From Planctomycetota bacterium (lineage in GTDB: Bacteria > Planctomycetota > Phycisphaerae > WQYP01 > JAJZKY01): a stretch of 10,156 nt of DNA. A program made the position numbers and the translations under genes. The stretch spans positions 1 to 10,156 of the forward strand of contig JAJZKY010000118.1 in NCBI GenBank assembly GCA_021803885.1. The letters run 5' to 3'. Below the pieces are notes generated by a model. The model worked only from the letters and a program-made list of their open reading frames with translations, had not been told where the DNA came from and did no database searches. This document shows positions 7,919 through 10,156 of this stretch, in pieces (the stretch's first letter is position 1; every line of letters begins with the position of its first letter).

Positions 7919-8959
7919 ATGAATGAACGAGCCAAAACTTCCGCAAGCGACAAAACAAAGGCCCTAGACGCAGCACTGGCGCAAATTGAACGCGCCTTTG
8001 GCAAGGGATCGATCATGAAGCTTGGAGACAAGCCACATGAGACGATTCCCGCTATCTCTACAGGCTCAATATCGTTAGATATTGCGCTAGGTATTGGCGG
8101 CATGCCGCGAGGTAGAATTTGTGAAATTTTTGGACCTGAGTCTAGTGGCAAGAGTACTGTCGCGACAACTATTGTAGCAGAAGCGCAAAAAATTGGTGGT
8201 TCATGCGCTTATATTGATTCCGAACATGCATTTGATCCAACTTACGCACAAAAGCTTGGCGTCAAAATTGAAGATCTAATATTATCGCAGCCAGATACTG
8301 GTGAGCAGGCTCTTGAAATAGCTGACACATTGGTTCGCTCTGGGGCGATTGATGTCGTTGTGATCGATTCGGTCGCCGCTCTTGTTCCTCGCGCCGAACT
8401 TGAGGGCGAGATGGGTGACAGCCATGTCGGCCTTCACGCCAGGCTGATGTCTCAATCGCTGCGGAAGCTCACCGGCACCATTTCTAAATCGAACTGTCTC
8501 GTCATTTTCATCAACCAGATCCGTATGAAAATCGGTGTCATGTTCGGCAATCCCGAGACCACGACTGGCGGCAATGCGCTAAAGTTCTACGCGTCGATCC
8601 GCCTGGATATCCGTCGGATCGGCGCAATCAAAGATAAAGACGAGGTCGTCGGAAACCAGACCAGAGTGAAAGTTGTGAAGAATAAGGTGGCTCCTCCATT
8701 CAAAGTTTGCGAGTTCGACATCATGTATGGGGAAGGCATTTCGAAAACTGGCGAGCTAATCGATCTCGGAGTGAAGACTAATATCGTCGAGAAATCCGGC
8801 TCTTGGTTCTCCTATAATTCCCAACGTATCGGCCAAGGCCGTGAAAACGCCAAGCAATTCCTAAAGGATAATCCCAAGATCGCCGAGGAAATTGAGGCGC
8901 AAATCCGCGCCAACGCAGGCGTTGTCGAACACTCAATGATTGGCGACCCAGAGAGTTAG
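7919..8959 (+). CDS. recA: RecA recombinase, divergent and probably accessory copy
   Basis: Predicted RecA, 346 residues, which forms ATP-dependent filaments on single-stranded DNA, carries out homology search and strand exchange, and in SOS stimulates LexA self-cleavage. All key parts are present: Walker [10 protein letters not shown] at 72-80 with Lys78; catalytic Glu102 in DSEHAFD; Walker B ending at Asp150 (VVVIDS); loop 1 region EGEMGDSH; loop 2 region [12 protein letters not shown] at 213-224; and the GQGREN segment of the C-terminal part. Several normally constant positions differ. Walker A has KST where most RecAs have KTT, DSEHAFD replaces DAEHALD, and VCEFDIMYG replaces VEFDIMYG with the usual preceding Gln. 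The C-terminal acidic tail is short (IGDPES). The gene has its own LexA-type box and promoter and sits beside recombinase and helicase genes. This suggests a second, mobile-element recA and not the chromosomal gene, though the latter cannot be ruled out from this window. The 5' half is poorer in GC than the 3' half. Confidence 0.95.
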   Translation: MNERAKTSASDKTKALDAALAQIERAFGKGSIMKLGDKPHETIPAISTGSISLDIALGIGGMPRGRICEIFGPESSGKSTVATTIVAEAQKIGGSCAYIDSEHAFDPTYAQKLGVKIEDLILSQPDTGEQALEIADTLVRSGAIDVVVIDSVAALVPRAELEGEMGDSHVGLHARLMSQSLRKLTGTISKSNCLVIFINQIRMKIGVMFGNPETTTGGNALKFYASIRLDIRRIGAIKDKDEVVGNQTRVKVVKNKVAPPFKVCEFDIMYGEGISKTGELIDLGVKTNIVEKSGSWFSYNSQRIGQGRENAKQFLKDNPKIAEEIEAQIRANAGVVEHSMIGDPES

Positions 8960-9037
8960 ACTAGGGCGGGTAGTGTCAAAGATCTTTCGCACATTTGATC
9001 AGGCGACGACGGCTCCTGGGATTTGGCTGGTTAACAG

Positions 9038-9063
9038 CAGCGTCATGTTGCAGCGTCATGTTG
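9038..9063. repeat. 13-bp tandem duplication
   Basis: CAGCGTCATGTTG occurs twice without any gap (9038-9050 and 9051-9063), both copies identical. It is not a multiple of three, so it shifts the frame of the small minus-strand reading frame that crosses it. It looks like a slippage or repair scar in non-essential DNA. Confidence 0.85.
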
Positions 9064-9194
9064 ATGTACTTTCGGGTTGACCACTGGGTTCCGGCAATGT
9101 GACGCAGCCGTGCGGCGGCCAAGTTCACCTGCCCCTGAACTTTCATCCGGCTGCGATTGGAGCTTCAATCATCTTGCGCTGCTACCCATCTTTG

Positions 9195-9247
9195 AACCAC
9201 CGGAGGCTAAAGCTTCGGCTATTTGCATTTGGTGGTTGGATCCAACC
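9195..9247. repeat. Inverted repeat and 14-bp palindrome
   Basis: AACCACC (9195-9201) pairs with GGTGGTT (9231-9237). Overlapping its right arm is a perfect palindrome, GGTTGGATCCAACC (9234-9247). The two structures cannot form at the same time. No T-run follows, so this is not a standard terminator; it could be a protein-binding site or part of an element end. Confidence 0.6.
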
Positions 9248-9322
9248 GCGTCGTTGCAGGTTTGATGAGCAGTCCCGGGCGCTGCCTGTGCCTGGGCGGC
9301 TCGACCGCGTGGCGGCCCAGTT

Positions 9323-9353
9323 CGATCATTGATCGATACGGCATTTTGCCGTA
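9323..9353. promoter_or_regulatory. Operator-like palindromes over the toxin-antitoxin promoter
   Basis: Two neighbouring inverted repeats are seen: CGATCA-T-TGATCG (9323-9335), which covers the -35, and TACGGCA-TTT-TGCCGTA (9337-9353), which fills the spacer and touches the -10. Ribbon-helix-helix antitoxins of the TacA type bind such sites, alone or with the toxin, to repress their own operon. The binding itself is inferred. Confidence 0.65.
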
Positions 9354-9357
9354 CAAT
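9329..9357 (+). promoter_or_regulatory. Promoter of the toxin-antitoxin operon
   Basis: TTGATC (9329-9334) and TACAAT (9352-9357) are spaced by 17 nt, the ideal sigma-70 distance, with four and five of six consensus bases. Transcription would start near 9364, giving a very short leader before the ribosome site. Confidence 0.68.
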
Positions 9358-9365
9358 ATGGAGCG

Positions 9366-9372
9366 AAGGAGG
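9366..9372 (+). promoter_or_regulatory. Strong ribosome binding site of the antitoxin gene
   Basis: AAGGAGG lies 5 nt before the ATG at 9378. It is the best ribosome site in the window, as expected for an antitoxin that must be made in excess of its toxin. Confidence 0.75.
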
Positions 9373-9377
9373 CCGCC

Positions 9378-9668
9378 ATGCCCAAGTCCCAAGTCGAAGC
9401 CGAAACCGCCCGGTTGGAAGCGCGGATTCCCATCCAAGTCTATGACCAGATGCAGCGCGCCGCTCGCCTACGCGGCCTGACCCTGACGGGCTATCTCATT
9501 GCGACTGCCGGAGAGGACGCGAGGCGCGTCGTTGAGGATGCCGAGATCATGCGCCTTGCGCGTGAAGATCAAATCCGCTTCGCCGAGGCGCTGATCAATC
9601 CGCCCAAACCGAAAGAGCGGCTGGCCCGCGCCGCGAAGCGTCATGCCGATCTGATCGAACGCCGGTGA
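9378..9668 (+). CDS. tacA: DUF1778/TacA-type antitoxin
   Basis: A 96-residue antitoxin of the DUF1778/TacA family. Residues 10-50 match the ribbon-helix-helix fold: a short strand (ARLEARIP) for DNA contact, followed by two helices (VYDQMQRAARLRG and LTGYLIATAGEDA). The C-terminal half (about 50-96), with a RFAEALINPP segment typical of the family, is the part expected to wrap and neutralise the toxin. The length is normal for the family. The stop overlaps the toxin start by 4 nt as GTGA, the usual translational coupling in these operons. The palindromes over the promoter are its likely target. GC is about 65%, much higher than in the genes to the left. Confidence 0.92.
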   Translation: MPKSQVEAETARLEARIPIQVYDQMQRAARLRGLTLTGYLIATAGEDARRVVEDAEIMRLAREDQIRFAEALINPPKPKERLARAAKRHADLIERR

Positions 9669-10156
9669 GCGTCCGCTTCGCCATCGAGCCGCTGGCGAAG
9701 GCGCACAAGCGGGCGGATTTCAGCTGCGGCAACGACCGGATCGACACCTACTTCCGCGAGACCGTCTCGCAGGGCGTAAAGCGCAAATACGCCACCTGCT
9801 TCGTCGCCAGGGAGATCACGACGGGACGGGTGGCAGGTTTCTACACCCTGTCGTCCAGCAACGTGCCCTTGAACGAGGTTCCCGAGCCGCTGGCCAAGAA
9901 GCTGCCGCGCTATCCGACTGTCCCGGCGGTGCTGATCGGCTGGCTTGGTCGGCATAGCGACTACGTCGGACAAGGGCTTGGAGAAGCCCTGCTGTTCGAC
10001 GCCATTAAGACCGTGGCGACCGCGCCCATCGGTGCGCATGCCATCTTTGCCGACGCTATCGATGACAGTGCGGCAGCCTTCTATGCGGCCTTCGGTTTCA
10101 CACCTTTGATCCGCCGACCGCGCACCCTCTATCTGCCGGTAACGACCGCGCTGAGC
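9665..10156 (+). CDS. tacT: GNAT-family toxin, TacT-like (3' partial)
   Basis: Predicted GNAT acetyltransferase toxin. Characterised TacT and AtaT members acetylate the amino group of aminoacylated tRNAs and so stop translation. The 164 residues visible cover nearly the whole family length of about 160-175; no stop is reached before the right edge. GTG 9665 is the start, overlapping the antitoxin stop. The N-terminus (CGNDRIDTYF) and the ATCFVA and GFYTLSS strands are typical. The acetyl-CoA loop reads V-G-Q-G-L-G at 101-106, with Val101 where Arg or Gln is usual, and Trp93-Leu-Gly-Arg-His precedes it in place of the common RLAVD. The catalytic Tyr is kept: Tyr140 in AFYAAFGF. The changed loop could lower activity or be a normal variant of this branch. 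Confidence 0.9.
   Translation, partial: MSVRFAIEPLAKAHKRADFSCGNDRIDTYFRETVSQGVKRKYATCFVAREITTGRVAGFYTLSSSNVPLNEVPEPLAKKLPRYPTVPAVLIGWLGRHSDYVGQGLGEALLFDAIKTVATAPIGAHAIFADAIDDSAAAFYAAFGFTPLIRRPRTLYLPVTTALS

Larger units (their letters stand above)
1..8959 (+). mobile_element. Candidate recombinase-driven mobile element, left end outside the window
   Basis: Six same-strand genes run together: two tyrosine recombinases, a coiled-coil protein, a RecD2-like helicase, a protein of unknown function and an accessory RecA. Their GC is roughly 45-55% in the parts counted by hand, against 65-70% for the toxin-antitoxin genes to the right. Two dissimilar tyrosine recombinases followed by a small coiled-coil protein is the layout of Tn554-type elements, and the set also recalls the gamma-mobile-trio. 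The left end is outside the window. The right limit is placed at the end of recA only for convenience, because no terminal repeat or attachment site could be identified. That these genes form one element is an inference. Confidence 0.45.
8960..9322. other. Gene-poor stretch between recA and the toxin-antitoxin operon
   Basis: No convincing gene, RNA gene or strong terminator is seen here. It holds a 13-bp tandem duplication, a 14-bp perfect palindrome with a 7-bp inverted repeat beside it, and a short weak reading frame on the minus strand (8976-9146). It is the most likely place for the right edge of the lower-GC region, and may contain the remains of an older element. Confidence 0.6.

Noticed and set aside
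8978..8987. AAAGATCTTT palindrome as the recA terminator
   Set aside because: The stem is short and AT-rich, has no loop and no following T-run.
9077..9332. Short plus-strand reading frames before the antitoxin gene
   Set aside because: They overlap each other in different frames, have no ribosome site, and their translations look like low-complexity noise.
1..10156. CRISPR array, tRNA or rRNA genes
   Set aside because: No regularly spaced repeats and no tRNA- or rRNA-like segment were seen on either strand.

Overview
The window looks like part of a mobile or accessory region in a high-GC alphaproteobacterium. Three things point there. The RecA follows the alphaproteobacterial pattern, for example in its loop 2 and in the stretch after it. 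The site in front of recA has the alphaproteobacterial LexA form, GAAC-N7-GAAC. The TacA/TacT pair at the right end sits in DNA of about 65-70% GC by hand count. The genes to its left are nearer 45-55% GC, with troughs around 44%. No species can be named from the sequence.

Layout. Positions 1-7756 hold five same-strand genes in which every neighbouring pair overlaps by exactly 4 nt (GTGA or ATGA), so this is one tightly coupled operon. In order they are: a tyrosine recombinase whose 5' end lies outside the window; a 1125-residue second tyrosine recombinase with a Cys-rich and coiled-coil tail; a 153-residue coiled-coil protein; a RecD2-like SF1B helicase of about 720 residues; and a 230-residue protein of unknown function. 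After a 162-bp gap with a probable LexA (SOS) box and promoter comes a divergent accessory recA (7919-8959). A gene-poor stretch (8960-9322) with small repeats and palindromes follows. Then comes a type II toxin-antitoxin operon: a DUF1778/TacA antitoxin and a GNAT/TacT toxin that runs off the right edge.

How the genes may work together. Two unlike tyrosine recombinases plus a small coiled-coil protein recall the tnpA-tnpB-tnpC set of Tn554-type elements. The large/small recombinase pair and the fifth gene also resemble, from memory, the GmtY/GmtZ/GmtX 'gamma-mobile-trio' reported from gammaproteobacteria. Here that core appears fused into one operon with a RecD2-type helicase and is followed by a RecA with its own SOS-type control. 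The inference is a mobile element that carries its own strand-exchange and DNA-unwinding proteins, used either for its movement or as DNA-repair cargo. The toxin-antitoxin pair is probably a separate module or host-flanking DNA, given its much higher GC. The left end of the element lies outside the window, and the right end, probably between 8960 and 9322, could not be fixed.
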